Shown piece after piece: positions 1 through 10,373 of a DNA stretch of 64,000 nt; the stretch's first letter is position 1, and each line of letters opens with the position of its first letter. This stretch comes from Sepiola atlantica. Lineage: Eukaryota; Mollusca; Cephalopoda; Sepiida; Sepiolidae. The notes under the pieces were generated by a model. The model was not told the DNA's origin. It saw only the letters and a program-made list of their open reading frames with translations, and did not search any database. The translations under genes and the position numbers were made by a program. Location: NCBI GenBank assembly GCA_963556195.1, contig OY744516.1, positions 37,166,778-37,230,777 of the forward strand, read 5' to 3'.

Positions 1-1
1 A

Positions 2-532
2 AGTGAATGTAGCAAACTAGCTCAAAACGAGTATAAGAACAGACATGACTGTGTGGGGAAAGCAGTACATCGGGAACTGTGCAAACAATTGAATTTCGAA
101 TATGCAGACAAATGGTACAAACATAAGCCAGAAACAGTACTGGAAAACGAAAAACACAAAATCATCTGGGATATGGATATACAAACAGACAAACTCATAC
201 AAGCAAGGAGACCGGATGTTATAATAATTAACAAGAAGGAAAAATCATGCAAAATCGTAGACTTCGCCGTTCCAGCAGACCACAGAGTGAAAAGCAAAGA
301 AACGGAAAAACGAAGCAAATACACAGAACTAGCCAGAGAACTGAAAGGAATATGGAGCATGAAGAAAGTCAGTACTATACGAATAATCGTAGGAGCACTA
401 GGAACAATCCCCAAAAACCTGGAAAAAAGACTGGGAGAAATTGGGATCAAAGGTATCATTGGAACTATACAAAGGACAGCAATGATCAAAACAGCTACAA
501 TCTTTAGAAAAATTATTGAATGCGGAAAATAA
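2..532 (+). CDS. C-terminus of R2/R4-like non-LTR retrotransposon ORF (partial 5')
   Basis: The frame is open from the window edge to TAA at 530-532, so the start lies upstream of this window. It begins with a Cys/His cluster (CSKLAQNEYKNRHD, then a second His and Cys in VHRELC), which resembles the CCHC knuckle before a restriction-enzyme-like endonuclease. About 45 residues later come RRPDVIII and KIVDFAVPADHR, a PD-x14-D arrangement as in PD-(D/E)xK nucleases of R2/R4/NeSL-type elements. In such elements this domain nicks target DNA for reverse transcription. A Lys/Arg-rich helical C-terminus follows (LARELKGIW, IVGALGTIPKNL). No stop or frameshift is visible, so this copy may be young. 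The reverse transcriptase should lie to the left of the window. Clade assignment is by motif only. Confidence 0.8.
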   Translation, partial: SECSKLAQNEYKNRHDCVGKAVHRELCKQLNFEYADKWYKHKPETVLENEKHKIIWDMDIQTDKLIQARRPDVIIINKKEKSCKIVDFAVPADHRVKSKETEKRSKYTELARELKGIWSMKKVSTIRIIVGALGTIPKNLEKRLGEIGIKGIIGTIQRTAMIKTATIFRKIIECGK

Positions 533-905
533 CCCGCATAAGCTACAAAGGATCATACAAAATCTAACACAGGAAGAACACAAAAACTAATGAAAGAACA
601 CACCACAAACAAACAGAAAATGCAAGAAACATCACTTAATAAGCTCCCCCTCCTCCAATAAATTACAACGGCCTCAACTGACACAGCACAAAAATGGATC
701 AATGAACAGAAATAGCAAGAAACACCATAAGCTCACCTCCCACCCCCACCCCCCAATAAATAAATAAATAAAAAATAATCAGCCCCCCCCCCCCAAAAAA
801 AAAAAAATGTACCAGCCTAGGCTGACACCACACAAAATATTTGCATAGGGTCAAGAAGGATGAGAAGACCGAGGAGGGACAGCACAAATCAGACCTCCAC
901 TGGAA
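533..905. other. 3' flank of the retrotransposon ORF, low-complexity
   Basis: No further coding sequence is visible. The stretch is A/C-rich and holds a C12 run (783-794) followed directly by A13 (795-807). It could be the 3' UTR and tail of the upstream element, but the element boundary is not clear. Confidence 0.4.
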
Positions 906-1150
906 GTGCAGAGACTGCGGGGACCTTGCTTATTGCCACCCAAATCCCATAGAAGACCAATGGTCATTACCAGCGAGAAATCAATGGTAAACGGCTGTTG
1001 TGATACTGCAAGTTTATTTGCGGTGGCTATCGAAAAGAGGTGGAGAATACTGGAAATCTGGGGAGACTTGTTGTCACTCAGACTCCAGGGAATACTACCG
1101 GTTGTCGGTGAGCAATCACTGATGACCTGTGTGAGAACTCCTAGTGAGTA

Positions 1151-1171
1151 AAAAAAAAAAATAATAATAAC

Positions 1172-1213
<42 letters not shown>
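1151..1213. repeat. (AAT)n microsatellite
   Basis: An A run passes into about 18 AAT units with one interruption (AAC). It lies in unassigned DNA between the R2-like fragment and a promoter-like segment. Confidence 0.9.
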
Positions 1214-1214
<1 letters not shown>

Positions 1215-1424
1215 TGATAACTAGTAATAGCTATGACGATAACAACGACAATAGCTGTCTTTGTTATAAAAGTAGTTTATACAAATATAGATTAGAGATT
1301 AGAATTCAAGGCTGGGTTCGTTTTGACAGTTTGTGAGTAAGGAAGTCGATAGTTTAATTTATAAAATAAACATCTTTGTTGTTTAGAAAAGAATGTGTAA
1401 AAACAAAAATAGTTTTTAATGAAT

Positions 1425-1770
1425 ACGGTCAGCCAATTGGAAAGCAGGGGCAGAGCAAAGATTGACAGTTGTGCTTTGCTCCCCTCAGTGGAGCTTCGTT
1501 AGGGAGCTCCGTCTGCATATAAAGAAATGGATGTGTGCGTAAGATAATATCGAAATATATCAGCAATAAAAGTAAGCAACTTAAAATCCTTTTTTGTTTC
1601 GAGTCTACATTTGCGGAAGAAGAAAACTTCTCAAAATGCGAGACGAATTCGCCATTCGAAGAAGACAATTAAGTGCCGAATTTCAATTTTATGTTACGTG
1701 GCATTCTCAACGAAGATACTTGCTTCGTGACACATAATAATGAGAAGCAACGGCGGGCATAATCATTTGG
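1425..1770 (+). promoter_or_regulatory. Promoter/LTR-like segment
   Basis: A CCAAT box (1432-1440, GCCAATTGG), a TATAAA (1518-1523) about 80 bp later and an AATAAA (1565-1570) lie in the order expected of the U3-R region of an LTR. TTTGGCGAAC follows near 1766 and could be the start of a primer-binding site. No matching second LTR or clear TG...CA ends were found, so a solo LTR is only one reading. No ORF of recognisable function follows. Confidence 0.3.
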
Positions 1771-2099
1771 CGAACATACAGACGTTCGTATGTGGTGCCC
1801 ATAAAGAAGATAGGGGGTACAACATTACACTAGCCCTAAACCCCATATTACCACATTTATTCTTGTGTTTTTTTGTTTTTTTTATTTGCATAATTTTCAA
1901 TTTTCAAGTTATAAATTAATTAAACAAAACATCGTCTTTGCTGTTTATAACTATCTGGCGCGAACGCAAACCCTCACGATATTGTCATAAAATAAACCCT
2001 AATATAAAATCAATACCAACTTTCGATTCTTCGTAAAAAGTTGTACTTAAAAAAGGTTACGTTTGATCTTGCTTTGTTTTCAATTGCATTCCTGGGGAG
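1771..2099. other. Unassigned AT-rich DNA
   Basis: I see no coding sequence, RNA gene or repeat structure here. Confidence 0.5.
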
Positions 2100-2215
2100 C
2101 GAGATATACAAACAGACTGGTATATAAACAGACAGACAGGCAGACACGCAGATAGATAGACAAACAGACAGGCAGACACACATATAGATAGACAGACAGA
2201 AAGACAGATAGGTAT
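2100..2215. repeat. GACA/GATA-type tetranucleotide-rich tract
   Basis: Imperfect runs of GACA, GATA, GGCA and ACAG units. The Cys/Leu-rich open frame on the other strand is only the translation of this tract. Confidence 0.75.
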
Positions 2216-3314
2216 GTTAACTACTGGTGTGGGTAGGTTTGCTAGTAGATATGTTGGCGAGTGCATATTAAGGATTAGGCAGAATGTGCTGTAGACCGAA
2301 AGGTCAGCAAAGTTCAAACGTTTGAGCCTACCTGTAATAAGGTAAACTCGTGGGAAAAGGAAGACGATGATATTTAGGAGGAAATGAAGTCAGACATGAC
2401 TTACAGAATGAATGGTGTTCAAAGTATCGACAGTGTTGGGGGTACATAAATGTGACAACACGCATTAATTATGCTCTAGTGAAACGATATAATTAGGCGA
2501 TGCACTTAACACATAATTAACTCTCCATCTCTTTCTCTTTTTTTTCACTTGACCTATCAGACACAAGATGATCATTTGGTTAGATAAATTCATCGTTCTC
2601 TACAGGGTAGTTTTGTGTAATTAATTGAATAATTATATTGAAAAACATGTCGGGCAACCTTCTTTTTCAGCTCAGAAAACAAGCAACAGATAACGAGACG
2701 CAGGTAACAAAAAACGTCTATTGAGCATCACACCTGTGTCCCTTCATATCATTGAACGGTAATAAATCAAAAACTGTTGGACATTCTTGATTGAAACTTA
2801 TTGGGCAAGTCAGGTATAGACTGAAGTTTATTTGTATTAAATATGGTCGGATTGCAGAAATGGTTGTGAATTTTATATACGATTTCATGAGTGGCATTTT
2901 GAGCAGCTATATTGTCTGATGTGTCCATAAGCGTTTTAAATTTAGAATTGACATGTACCCCAATCCTATAATATTAACTGACCAACGACATGGGCGAAAA
3001 CACACAAGCAACACCAAAAAAATCCATCTAAAAAAAGAAATTATATTTTTCTTTAAAAAATGGCTCCCAGCGCCATATTTAACAAACAAACAAAAATAGC
3101 TGTCACGTGATATTCTTTCAACTACGTCCGCTGCACCTCAGTGATTAAAATCCCCTTTTCGCGCTAAAATAAAACCATCCGTTTGGAGCAGATAAAACGT
3201 AATTTAAGCTCAGATTTTCGCCGAGAAAAACAGTTGGAAAAAGGTCAGCACACGGTTATCACGAGGACAACGTCTCCACCTCCATCGCCCCATTGGTGCT
3301 TGGGAGGCTTCTAT
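2216..3314. other. Unassigned DNA
   Basis: Mixed-composition to AT-rich sequence with short random frames only. I recognise no gene or repeat family. Confidence 0.5.
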
Positions 3315-3540
3315 TATTCTTTTCCAACTCACACACACATTCGTACGCACCCTGACAAAAAGCAGCACACACAAATGCCTACATTGTCCCAATCAATTCT
3401 CAACTTACGTGCACACACACATTCATACACTTAAGGACCCTGACAAAAGCAGACACACACATTCATACACTTACGCGTTCTAACGCAAAGCATCACACTA
3501 ACGTCGACACTGTCACACGCATATACACACTCATAAATTA
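3315..3540. repeat. CA-rich tract
   Basis: Several ACACACAC runs occur between near-repeats of a phrase like CACACACATTCATACACTTA (near 3,414 and 3,453). It looks like a decayed minisatellite. Confidence 0.55.
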
Positions 3541-3754
3541 CAGGTATAGGCACATGCATCTTATTACTTTTATTACTTTTTTAACTGAACTGAACATTTC
3601 AAATGAACAATTACTTAGATAAAATGTATTGTAATTCTGTAAATATATAAATATCTTGTGTTCTTTAAATAATATTTTATTCTTTCATTCAACTTTCATG
3701 TTTTTATCTGCTTGTATTTTTCTAATACCTTTATAACAATTTAAGTGTTAGCGT

Positions 3755-3785
3755 TTTGGAAATTTTATTTTCAATTCGCCATTAA
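3755..3785 (+). repeat. 31-bp direct repeat, copy 1
   Basis: The 31 bases from TTTGGAAATTTT to CGCCATTAA recur exactly at 3982-4012, 227 bp downstream. The sequence between them is T-rich. Confidence 0.8.
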
Positions 3786-3981
3786 TCTCAGTCTCTTACT
3801 TTAGAACCTGTAAGTAGATTCTGGATAGGGGTTATCTGTCGTTGAACGATAGGTATATTTTTTAATTAAATGTCCGCAATTCCCTATTTAATCCTTTTGC
3901 CCTCCCTCGTTTTGTTCCTAGAATTTTTTTTTGTTTTCTTGTCCGGAGAAAATTTTTCTTTTTTTTTTCTTGTCCGGGGAG

Positions 3982-4012
3982 TTTGGAAATTTTATTTTCA
4001 ATTCGCCATTAA
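3982..4012 (+). repeat. 31-bp direct repeat, copy 2
   Basis: Identical to 3755-3785. The flanks differ on both sides except for one or two bases. Confidence 0.8.
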
Positions 4013-4539
4013 GCAGAGTGGTTTGAGGGGGGTCAACATTTCCTGCTATGAGTCAGCGAGGCACTTCCCTACCCTTGCTGCCATTAGAGCTTGTCTCTCT
4101 CTGTCTCTTATTTTCGGCATCAGCACCATCATTGTCATCTGAGTGACGCTTGGCCTGCCCTGTCGCCTCAGAGTTGGGGACGGTGGTGATGTTAGTAGTC
4201 AGACCACAAAAAGGAGGGAGAATGACCTGCACTAAGAATGTACTGAGAAACCCTAAGGTCAAGACCTTTTCTTTTTATTCAAGCCCCAACTTTTACCGCC
4301 ATTTCAAGCCAGTACCGGTTAGAACAGCTTCCTGAAAGGTTGTGTATTGGTGTGTCTCCGTCGACCGCTGACCGACGTTAAACGTTTTGAAAGAGAACTC
4401 CACTTTTGGGAAAGCGCGACGATTCTTTTATGTTACATAAAGTTAACGGTCTCAGAGAGACACACCTTTGAAGAAGCCAGAGGCTTTTGTGTCCGAACAA
4501 AGCTGTAGCAGTTTGCTACAAACCGGCACACAGCCGCCA

Positions 4540-5146
4540 TATTGTTTAAATATCAATGACTTCTTAGCTGCCTGCTGATTGGTTCAAGCAATCTACTTCC
4601 TCCTTGGCTTGACAAATCAGTGGCCTTCTCTTAGGCGAATCTCTTAGGCGAATCTAGCATAACTATATAAACACTTGAGCGCCATCTTGTTCTTTCTTCG
4701 GCACGAGGCGCTTCTTTTTTCTCTCTCTCTTTCCTTCTTTGGCACTGCCAAACACACGTCCTCCTCTCTGGGGACGCAGTAGACATTCTCACGGGCATTT
4801 GGTCCTGGATTCGACTTCGACAAGAAGACAATGATCCAAAATGGCCACTGCCTCATAAACGTAGACTTAATATAACACGCACACACACACATAATTGCTT
4901 ACATGTGAACTGACTTTTACACCGGTGTACAGATACACACACTTACATACACATATGGACAATTTCTGACACTGTAGCCGGTGTACAAACATTCTATGTG
5001 ATGAACTATTCTCACTTCCCTACTCATGAGGAATTAAAGTAATGCACTTCCTTTACTTTTGTCTTCGTCCATACTTATGGGCATACTAACACCTTTCCTT
5101 TTCGTTCACATACTAACGAAAACGACCCAATAAAGTTGTTATTAAA
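4540..5146 (+). promoter_or_regulatory. Pol II promoter-like / LTR-like segment
   Basis: An inverted CCAAT box (GATTGG, 4577-4582), a 13-bp tandem duplication (CTCTTAGGCGAAT, 4628-4653) and a TATATAA box (4664-4670) precede a pyrimidine-rich stretch with no long conserved ORF. A CCAATAAAG polyadenylation-like signal lies near 5128. The spacing fits the U3-R of an LTR, and it directly abuts the LTR-like unit at 5147-5709. A decayed host promoter cannot be excluded. Confidence 0.35.
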
Positions 5147-5709
5147 TGTTAGAATGAGAGGTTGTCAATTCCATCCTACAAAGCGTCCTTATTGAAAAAA
5201 AAGAATTCTCTTATGTACAGAATTCTATTTAAAGATTTCCGGAGAACAGCCCTAAAAACAGGATTTTTTAGTCGGATCCCGTTGTATGTGGAGTGACATT
5301 CTCTAAAAAGAAAAGAAATCATTTCAAAAAACAGAAATTTCCGGAGAATAGCCCTAAAAACAGAATTTTTTCTCTATTCAATTGGCCTCGCTGAACGACG
5401 CTAAGACACCAGCGCTCCGTCAACACGTGTTCAACAACGGTAAGAGTTCTCAACTCATTTTCTTTGTATACGGTGTTCAAGGACTTTCCCACGCCGGACT
5501 CATTACTTCACATACTCTTTTCAAGAACTGTTTTCTATCGACACACATACATACACCACACACGTCATCATCCCACATACACACACGTTCAATAAACCTT
5601 ATTTGAACTACCTCCTTTTGTTTGTTAATTAATTACTCTGTTTTTGCATGTAACAATTGCTTGATTTTATGAACTCGCTTATAGTCAGGAACACGACCCG
5701 ATTCTAACA
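5147..5709 (+). mobile_element. LTR-like unit (solo LTR candidate)
   Basis: The segment starts TGTTAGAAT and ends ATTCTAACA, a perfect 9-bp inverted terminus with the TG...CA ends typical of LTRs. An AATAAA lies near its 3' part (CAATAAACCTTATTTGAAC, about 5590). The region from about 5388 to the end is clearly related to 30,165-30,530. No 5-bp target duplication is visible (TTAAA on the left, GTTCC on the right), so it may be part of a rearranged element. Confidence 0.55.
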
Positions 5710-6539
5710 GTTCCTTTGTATATCTTTATTGATTCCCACCTTTTTTATTCATAGTAACACCAGACGAATTTTGGTAACGACCTGAAAAAAATTCGTCAGC
5801 TTGATACAATTTCAGTCAACATCTTAATAAGCTAGGGTCCGCGCTGCTACAGAATAAATTACGAGAACTTAATAACTCTGCATTCAAATAACGTTGAGGA
5901 CTAAAATCTCTGCAAGTTATAACAAAAATAGTTGTATCAGTTCGGTTAATTGCACCAATCGTTTCTAATTGTCTCAACGTATCGTTCATCATCCCACTGA
6001 CAACCTCATTAACCCTTATCCTCGATTGGCTGTTGGCTTTGGTAAGTGGTCACTATAAAAAGGAACTATGCATTCGAACCCCCCCCCCCCATTATCACCA
6101 TCGACACGTATCTCTCTCCGCGCACCAAACAAGTGATGACAATAACAATTATTAAATCCTGTTCGGTCCAAAGAACGCAATCATCACAGACAGTTCACAG
6201 TTTCTATTGCCGCTTTTCATGTCGTGCTTTCGTTTTGTTAGGTTTCGCAGAGAACCGGTGGAGAAATCGGAGAAGGGTTATCGCCAGTCGTTTAAGAAGA
6301 ATCGAAAAAAAAATGTCGACCTTGAATCGGATATGTAAAAGCAAAGCTGTAATATTGATCCGTGAAAACCTTTTTTTAAGAAAACTCTTAACAGATTCAA
6401 AGACAAAGGTACGGAAAAAATCAATTAATAGTGATCGAATTCCAAATAAAAAAGAAAATTGGATCCGATCAGTGCAAATAAAAGCCAAAAACTTTGTTTT
6501 CCACTTCGTAACCTCGTTTCAACTTTGGTAAATCACGTA

Positions 6540-6540
<1 letters not shown>
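5710..6540. other. Unassigned DNA
   Basis: A 161-codon frame (6046-6531) is open but Lys/Arg/Ile-rich, begins in a C10 run and shows no domain I recognise. I do not call it a gene. Confidence 0.4.
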
Positions 6541-6541
<1 letters not shown>

Positions 6542-6595
<54 letters not shown>

Positions 6596-6630
6596 TCTCT
6601 CTTTCTCCTTCCCTTTCTCTCTCTCTCTCC
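6542..6630. repeat. (CT)n microsatellite
   Basis: About 45 bp of pure CT, then interrupted CT/CCTT to 6630. Confidence 0.9.
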
Positions 6631-6848
6631 GGTGATACAATTTACAACAAATCCTTATGTCAAAATCAAACTTTTCTCGAGGAAAATGTTACGAAATCTC
6701 AAATGGTAGTAATTAATTTTTCGACTGAATAATAATATGATCGGGTGTCTGCATCCGCGCCGGACATCCATAAACATCAAGGACAATGTAAAAATCAACT
6801 AACCCGTAGACACACACACACGCACAAATGCACACAGACACACACACA

Positions 6849-6850
<2 letters not shown>

Positions 6851-6918
<68 letters not shown>
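6851..6918. repeat. (TA)n microsatellite
   Basis: A pure TA run of about 34 units, preceded by ACACACAC and followed directly by one arm of an inverted-repeat pair. Confidence 0.95.
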
Positions 6919-6923
<5 letters not shown>

Positions 6924-7083
6924 CCGGCGGGACAGTTATAAAAGTGTGTGTGTGGGGGGGGGGGGGGGCTCTCCTTAAAAGGGGGGGGGGCAGTTAAACA
7001 CATGTCTATATAACTTCATTATTGATGACCGTAAAGTGGGGGGGGGCTTGAGCTCCCCCTGCCCCCCCCGGTGCCGCCGTCCA

Positions 7084-7085
<2 letters not shown>
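6919..7085 (+). repeat. Inverted-repeat arm, left (MITE/foldback-like)
   Basis: It begins CAGAACCGGCGGGACAGTTA, passes through long G runs, TTAAACACATG and GATGACCGTAAAGTG, and ends GGTGCCGCCGTCCATG. The same features appear in reverse-complement order at 7204-7393. Both arms sit between TA runs, which suggests insertion into TA microsatellites. The intact outer end on the right arm reads CAGGGCCGG on the minus strand, reminiscent of hAT-type ends, but no 8-bp target duplication can be recognised in TA DNA. Confidence 0.7.
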
Positions 7086-7124
<39 letters not shown>

Positions 7125-7167
7125 CTTAATTTGTATGTACATATAAAAGGGATTTACGTAAACATTA

Positions 7168-7203
<36 letters not shown>
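7086..7203. repeat. Spacer between inverted arms with two (TA)n runs
   Basis: TA runs (about 7086-7118 and 7171-7203) flank about 50 bp of AT-rich sequence. Confidence 0.85.
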
Positions 7204-7205
<2 letters not shown>

Positions 7206-7390
7206 TGGACGGCGGCACCGGGGGCGGGGGGGGGATCAAGCCCTCTCACTTTTTGACTTGCCCCCCCCCACTTTACGGTCATCAATAATTTAGTTGATAT
7301 GCATGTGTTTAACGGCCCCGCCCCCCCCACACACACACACACTTTTTAGGATAACCCCACACACACACTTTCATAACTGTCCCGCCGGCC

Positions 7391-7393
<3 letters not shown>
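7204..7393 (-). repeat. Inverted-repeat arm, right (MITE/foldback-like)
   Basis: Reverse-complement partner of 6919-7085, about 20 bp longer because of extra C and CA runs. A TA run (about 7395-7431) follows. A folded transcript could form a long hairpin. Confidence 0.7.
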
Positions 7394-7438
<45 letters not shown>

Positions 7439-7561
7439 AAAAAATAATTGCACGTCCTATTAAAAAAGGGCGACTTAATCCAATGTTATTTACTGCTTAG
7501 GAAGTGGAAAAATACTAAGGAAAAAGCTATGCTTCTATCGTCAGTAAAAACAATAACAAAC

Positions 7562-7562
<1 letters not shown>

Positions 7563-7620
<58 letters not shown>
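7563..7620. repeat. (TA)n microsatellite
   Basis: About 29 TA units. The Tyr-Ile repeats in translated frames come only from this run. Confidence 0.95.
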
Positions 7621-7622
<2 letters not shown>

Positions 7623-7743
7623 AACATTGTTAAAAATAACAGAATTCGTCTGTTTAATTATACCTTCTTTTTTTTCAATTTTTCTGATGGTCTAAAATTT
7701 TAAAAAATAATAAATATTCCAGAGGTTACATAGGTTTCACAAA

Positions 7744-7785
7744 CATTTTCGATTCTTCGTTGAATCATCCTCAGGTGTCAAAAGC
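7744..7785 (-). ncRNA. Hammerhead-ribozyme-like relic near Penelope 3' end
   Basis: On the minus strand, CTGAGGAT is followed by GATTC-AACGAA-GAATC, a perfect 5-bp hairpin, and then GAAAA. A hammerhead core is CUGAUGA, stem II, GAAA; here one core base differs. Penelope-like elements are known to carry hammerhead motifs in their terminal repeats, and this lies about 150 bp past the minus-strand Penelope ORF. I could not place stems I and III or a cleavage site, so activity is doubtful. Confidence 0.3.
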
Positions 7786-7924
7786 AAATGAACAAAAAAG
7801 CTGGAGAAAGAAGAGAATTTTAAAAAGACAGCGGAGAAACGCGCAGATAACGTTTTCTGCATTGTTCCAGGAAGTCGTTGACGATTTAAATTCAGCAACG
7901 CTGGATGGTATCACAGAACAAAAT

Positions 7925-8615
7925 CGCATTACGTTAAGCATTTTAAAATGTTACTACTGGTTTCATACGTGATGTTGTTAATTTTAGGTTGTTGTGTTTT
8001 TATGTAGATAGCTTCGAGTATTTTTAATTTTTTTAAATTGGTTTTGGAATGTATAATTTTAGTGTTATTAACTAGAATTTGTCTTAAATCAGACGGAGGG
8101 CAATTATGTTTTTGTAGATGTTGGAATTGAGCTACAGTGTACAAGATGCATGGTGAGGCGGCGGGATAGAGTAGTGCTTGTAAAACCAATGTAGCTATTA
8201 GCTTTATTATTATTATGGGAGTTATATTCTCCCAAAGGGCATTTAAACTTATAAATAACATTGGATCTTTCTAGTGGTTTTTGGGTTGGAGAGGAATTGT
8301 TTTTTACTACAAGATTTTGGGTTTTAAATTTCTTATAGTAAATAATGAGTCTAATTTTATTGTTATTGTCAATTGGGGATATGTATCTGTGTATAATACT
8401 TTCATGGCTTTTTCTTTTAATCTAAAGTTTGGTTGCATTTGATTACAATAGTATATGCTAGTATTGTTCGAGATGTGATGTTGAATATTATTATTATTTT
8501 TACTGATGTTTTTTAAGTTTCGAATCATTAATTTTATTTGTTCATCAAAGATATAATTAGGGAATTCGTTGATGACCGCACTAAATTCAAAAGAATTAAC
8601 AACAATCATACCAAC
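7925..8615 (-). pseudogene. Penelope-like element: RT tail and GIY-YIG endonuclease
   Basis: Reading right to left, the first part (FSAVINEFPNYIFDEQIKLM) resembles the Penelope linker region. It is followed by NVIYKFKCPLGE and, about 20 residues on, SYIGFTSTTLSRRLTMHL. This spacing and the IYK...YIG...R...H residues match the GIY-YIG endonuclease of Penelope-like elements. The last part (LQKHNCPPSDLRQ ... LEAIYIKTQQPKIN) is in another frame and carries the family's conserved Glu-Ala region. At least two frameshifts break it, so it is a dead 5'-truncated copy. Confidence 0.75.
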
Positions 8616-8741
8616 ATGTTAAAGACACAAGTTAACAGATTTATCACTGCTAACAATGCACAGATTAATAGTTATCAACTTCCCAAAATAATTGGCGATA
8701 ACAAACCAGGATACTTATACGGAAACCCCCATACCTCATGA
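8530..8741 (+). pseudogene. Penelope-like element: N-terminal RT fragment
   Basis: The plus-strand frame carries LKTQVNRFI and QLPKIIGDNKPGYLYGNP, which match the start of the Penelope reverse transcriptase (finger region before the catalytic domain). Where the family has a further HK-rich segment, TGA ends the frame at 8739-8741. The fragment points away from the minus-strand C-terminal fragment and overlaps it around 8580-8615, so the two halves are head to head and not one element. Confidence 0.65.
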
Positions 8742-8922
8742 CCCCAAAAGGTCACCTCCATATACATCCTCCGACCATCATAAAAACACACACATACATA
8801 TTACATGTAAATATATACTCGATCATATTTACGCAAATACACACAAAGAAACATACACACCTATATACCCACATGTATACAAATACTTACACAAATTCTT
8901 TCCAAGCCTGGTAATTCACCCT
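8742..8922. repeat. CA/TA-rich tract
   Basis: Imperfect CACA/TACA/CATA sequence with no gene. Confidence 0.5.
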
Positions 8923-9115
8923 GGCCTTTCCCGTAGGGATCTAAGTGTAGTATCTGTTCTGTTCTCAGCCAGATGAGAAGAAAAAAATTGAAGAACTAGG
9001 CAAATTTTTATTTCTGTACCAATCTTGATTTTTGATGCAACTGGATTTTCCCCAAACATTAAAGACCGAACATTTTGTCTAACTTTGTCCTTGTGGGGAG
9101 GGCAGGTAAATAGCA
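8923..9115 (+). repeat. U2-like module 1 (U2 head to GTGGGGAGG motif)
   Basis: The head 8923-8960 reads GGCCTTTCCCGTAGGGATCT then AAGTGTAGTATCTGTTCT, aligning along its length with the 5' domain of U2 snRNA, including the GTAGTA branch-site-recognition core. A pyrimidine-poor middle (GGCAAATTTTTATTTCTGTACC) leads to CCTTGTGGGGAGGGCAGGTAAATAG at about 9091-9115. The same order and spacing recur at four or five other places in the window. It is not a functional U2 gene because only about 40 nt of U2 is present. Confidence 0.65.
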
Positions 9116-9364
9116 ATTGATTTTAAACGATTGGGAGTATTTTAAGTAGAGAACTCCATAGAGTAAATGTGGTATTGTGGTGACTGCTGAAGTGAAAGTG
9201 ATTGACAAATGATACAAGAATGAAAGGAATAGTGCTTGGGCGAATGGGTCAAAATGTGTCGAATTGAGAGTAGGATACTCAGAAAATGACACTCCCCACA
9301 TTTTTAATGGCCTTGTGCCTAATTTAAAAAAAAATGTTTCACTTTTTTTTGCAAATAAATAATT
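9116..9364 (+). repeat. Spacer body of the U2-like tandem unit
   Basis: The segment from ATTTTAAGTAGAGAACTCC through AAATGTGGTATTGTGGTGAC and AAGTGAAAGTGATTGACAAATG is shared, in reverse complement, with 21,720-21,900. Its last part (ATGGCCTTGTGCCTAATTT, TGCAAATAAATA) recurs at 24,285-24,340 just before the next U2-like head. It is therefore part of the repeat unit. Confidence 0.6.
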
Positions 9365-9540
9365 AAAAGTGTAATATCTGTTCTATCTGCGGTCAGATGA
9401 GAATAAATCATTTTTGACTTCGGCAATTTTTTTCTCTTAATTCATATGGCCCTTTTGAAGGGGCCAGATTTCCCCCCAACATTCAAAACTGACCTTGTGA
9501 TATAACTTTGCCCTCGTGGGGAGAGCAAGTAAATATCAAC
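9365..9540 (+). repeat. U2-like module 2
   Basis: The head AAAAGTGTAATATCTGTTCT (9365-9384) has GTAATA where U2 has GTAGTA. The GCCCTCGTGGGGAGAGCAAGTAAATA motif follows at about 9510-9535. It lies about 440 bp after module 1, so the two are a tandem dimer. Confidence 0.6.
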
Positions 9541-10014
9541 TTTCTGAGCCCGGTACACATGCAAAAGTCTTCCTTACCTTGTCACAAAGGTGACCCGTGT
9601 CGCGATCCCGGTGACGATGATACGCATGGGCGACTCAACGTTCCGCTGTCCGTAACGGAAGCGGATTTATTCCGTTTGAACGTTTGTGAAATGGATTTCT
9701 TCACATTCCAACAATTAACATCAGGGAAAAGAAACGCGACATTGTTATTCGAATTGTTATTAATATTTCTGTGCATTCATCTTCTCCATGGACGACGGGC
9801 AGTTTGTGTTGTTGTTTCTTATTCATTTTTCATTCCCGATCATGAATGTCATATCTCCACAACGATGTGTAAGTTTCCTTTTCACTTACTATCTGGTATT
9901 AACGGTACTATTCGTAGCAGCGTCGTTTTTACACCAAGAACACGTTTTCGAGTGGCAGTTTTTTCCTTTTACCAATCAGCGTTTGTGGTGTCCGTCTCTC
10001 TTCCCCACCCACCC
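9541..10014. other. Unassigned DNA
   Basis: Frames are open but show no domain I recognise. The long 389-codon frame starting here runs into the CT repeat and is not a gene. Confidence 0.4.
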
Positions 10015-10063
10015 TCCCTATCTCTCTCTCTCCCTCTTTCCTTTCTCTCTCTCTCTCTCCCTC

Positions 10064-10111
<48 letters not shown>

Positions 10112-10155
10112 CAATATATGTGACTTCGCTTATCTGCCCTCTCTCTCCCTCTCTC

Positions 10156-10195
<40 letters not shown>

Positions 10196-10244
10196 CAATA
10201 TATGTGACTTCGCTTATCTGCCCTCTCTCTCTCCTTTCTCTCTC

Positions 10245-10276
<32 letters not shown>

Positions 10277-10308
10277 ATTGCAATATATGTGACTTCACTT
10301 ATCTGCCC

Positions 10309-10373
<65 letters not shown>

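Noticed and set aside
6046..6531. 161-codon plus-strand frame
   Set aside because: Basic, Ile/Lys-rich, starts across a C10 run and has no recognisable domain; likely chance in AT-rich DNA.
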